From Gammaproteobacteria bacterium (GTDB lineage Bacteria; Pseudomonadota; Gammaproteobacteria; J113): a DNA stretch of 15,608 bases. Of the stretch, positions 14,553 through 15,608 are shown piece after piece. Each line of letters begins with the position of its first letter. Positions within the stretch are counted from its first letter, which is position 1. Both the position numbers and the translations under genes were made by a program. The stretch lies in assembly GCA_003694425.1 (NCBI GenBank), contig RFJX01000045.1, positions 1 through 15,608 on the forward strand, written 5' to 3'. The notes beneath the pieces were generated by a model. It had not been told where the DNA came from. It saw nothing but the letters and a program-made list of their open reading frames with translations, and did not search any database.

Positions 14553-15406
14553 CCCCGGTTCCTCCTGCGGCCGATCCGGTCCAGCGGCACGCCGGCCTCC
14601 CTCTCCCGGGGCGCCTCCGCCCAGGCCTGGCCGTAGACCACCTCATAGCTGCAGGGGAGCCGCCCCTCACGGTCACGCATTTCCTCCCAGGCCTCCAGAA
14701 AGGCGCCAAAACGCCGCGGTGTGGTAAGTCCGGCGGCGCCCGGGCCCTTGTAGCTGGCCCCTATCTCGCGGATCTCCGCCATCGCCCGGGCCGGGTCGGG
14801 GTAGGTCAGGGTGATCCGGTCCACGTCCATGACCACCTCGCCAAAACCCTTGCGGCGAAGCAGATCGCCCACCTCGTGCATGTCCGGGAAGTCCAGTACG
14901 TGCCGCCGCCCGTCCACGCCCGACCACGCCTGACGGATCTCCTTCAGGGTATCGGGCCCGAAGGTGGTGAAGAGCAGGAGCCCCCCCGGGCGCAGGGTCC
15001 GGTGGAGCTCGGCAATCACCTGCTCGAGATCGCTACACCACTGCAGCGCCAGGTTGGACCAGACCAGGTCGAACAGGTCATCGGGCAGGGGCAGGCGGGC
15101 GGCATCGGCACAGACCGGATGGATCCGGGCGGACCATCGCGGCAACCCCTCCCGAAGTCGCTGCAGCATGCCTTCGGACAGGTCCAGGGCGCAGGTCCGG
15201 GCACGCCGGTAGCGCCTTCGCAGATGGTGTGATTCACTGCCGGTGCCACAGCCCAGATCGAGGATCCAGCCGGGTTCCAGGCGGAACAGATCCAGCCTCT
15301 CCCGCAGCCGGCCGGCCACCAGCTGCTGGAGGAAGGCCCTCGATTCATACCGGCGGGAATGACGACTGAAATCCCTCGCGACCCGCTGCAGCAGCCCGTT
15401 GCTCAA
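14549..15406 (-). CDS. bioC: Malonyl-ACP O-methyltransferase BioC
   Basis: BioC methylates the free carboxyl of malonyl-ACP with S-adenosylmethionine, disguising it so fatty acid synthesis can build pimeloyl-ACP for biotin. With a TTG start at 15406 the protein has 285 residues. The N-terminal VARDFSRHSRRYES is BioC-like. SAM motif I is ILDLGCGTG (48-56), with the acidic residue D75 in CALDLSEGM, then SNLALQWCSD and FTTFGPDTLKEI typical of BioC. The TTG overlaps the bioH TGA (TTGA) and has GGAGG about eight bases upstream. The open frame extends about 30 codons further but would overlap bioH with no supporting homology. It is followed by bioD with a 4-base overlap. Confidence 0.95.
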   Translation of the reverse strand: MSNGLLQRVARDFSRHSRRYESRAFLQQLVAGRLRERLDLFRLEPGWILDLGCGTGSESHHLRRRYRRARTCALDLSEGMLQRLREGLPRWSARIHPVCADAARLPLPDDLFDLVWSNLALQWCSDLEQVIAELHRTLRPGGLLLFTTFGPDTLKEIRQAWSGVDGRRHVLDFPDMHEVGDLLRRKGFGEVVMDVDRITLTYPDPARAMAEIREIGASYKGPGAAGLTTPRRFGAFLEAWEEMRDREGRLPCSYEVVYGQAWAEAPREREAGVPLDRIGRRRNRG

Positions 15407-15608
15407 CCCCTCACCTCCGGCAGCGCATGGCCGACGAATCTCCGGCACCCTTCGGCAAAGCCGCCCGGGCTGGAGAGGAACGGGGCATGGCCGCACCCCT
15501 CCATGACTTCCAGCCAGAGCCCGGGCCGGATGGCGGCCAGGGCCCCGGCCACCTCCATCGGGACCACGCGATCACGCTGCCCCAGGATCAGGCCAAGCGG
15601 CACCGGAC
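15403..15608 (-). CDS. bioH: Pimeloyl-ACP methyl ester esterase BioH, C-terminal part (runs off the window)
   Basis: Only the last 68 codons or so are present; the gene continues beyond 15608. BioH is an alpha/beta hydrolase that removes the methyl ester from pimeloyl-ACP methyl ester, ending the BioC-BioH pathway. Visible are the strand with the catalytic acid, LGLILGQRDRVVP (Asp in GQRD), and the catalytic histidine in GCGHAPFLSSP, which closely resembles the GHAPF-S-P segment of E. coli BioH. The stop overlaps the bioC TTG start. The catalytic serine lies outside the window. An alpha/beta hydrolase of another type is unlikely given bioC and bioD next to it. Confidence 0.88.
   Translation of the reverse strand, partial: PVPLGLILGQRDRVVPMEVAGALAAIRPGLWLEVMEGCGHAPFLSSPGGFAEGCRRFVGHALPEVRG

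Noticed and set aside
15407..15496. Longer BioC N-terminus from an upstream start
   Set aside because: It would overlap bioH by about 90 bases, and its residues show no BioC similarity. The TTG with TTGA overlap and a GGAGG site is better supported.

Overview
The window reads as chromosomal DNA of a G+C-rich gammaproteobacterium with aerobic respiration. The evidence is the ftsY-ftsE-ftsX-rpoH order, a caa3-type cytochrome c oxidase operon with gammaproteobacterial-style CoxA sequence, DUF2909 and DUF2244 proteins, and a bioH-bioC-bioD run. A Chromatiales or Ectothiorhodospiraceae-like lineage is a low-confidence guess. I see no insertion sequences, phage genes, CRISPR arrays, tRNA or rRNA genes. 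Genes are densely packed and no gene-free stretch exceeds about 130 bases.

Layout. (1) Positions 68-3618, + strand: ftsY, ftsE and ftsX are joined by 4-base overlaps (signal-recognition receptor and the FtsEX divisome transporter). The heat-shock sigma factor rpoH follows, and a perfect CIRCE (HrcA operator) lies directly upstream of it. (2) Positions 3648-8374 hold an oxidase-assembly module. ctaA (heme A synthase) runs leftward. A divergent + strand gene encodes an unusual subunit-I-like heme-copper oxidase relative. The leftward run SURF1, SCO-like protein, ctaB (heme O synthase) meets that gene tail to tail with a 16-base overlap. (3) Positions 8426-8665: a 67-residue DUF2909 membrane protein and a strong hairpin terminator facing the cox operon. 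(4) Positions 8687-13169, - strand, transcribed in the order coxB (CuA plus fused cytochrome c), coxA, a 44-residue membrane protein, ctaG (Cox11), coxC. (5) Positions 13294-15608, - strand: DUF2244 protein, bioD, bioC and the 3' end of bioH, which runs off the window.

How they work together. CtaB makes heme O from protoheme and CtaA converts it to heme A. SURF1 helps insert heme A into CoxA, CtaG delivers CuB, and the SCO-like protein and the 44-residue protein probably assist assembly. CoxB receives electrons through its own heme c and CuA and passes them to CoxA, with CoxC as the third core subunit. BioC and BioH act in pimeloyl-ACP synthesis and BioD in biotin ring formation.

Most notable observations: CoxA has Met at the position of the K-channel lysine and Val at the neighbouring K-channel threonine, while D-channel residues are kept. 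A textbook CIRCE precedes rpoH. A heme-copper-oxidase-like protein with no adjacent His-His pair lies between ctaA and ctaB. ftsX contains a perfect 18-bp inverted repeat inside its coding sequence. The ctaA/COX1-like divergent region contains a perfect 12-bp inverted repeat whose arms each carry a TACAAT -10-like box.
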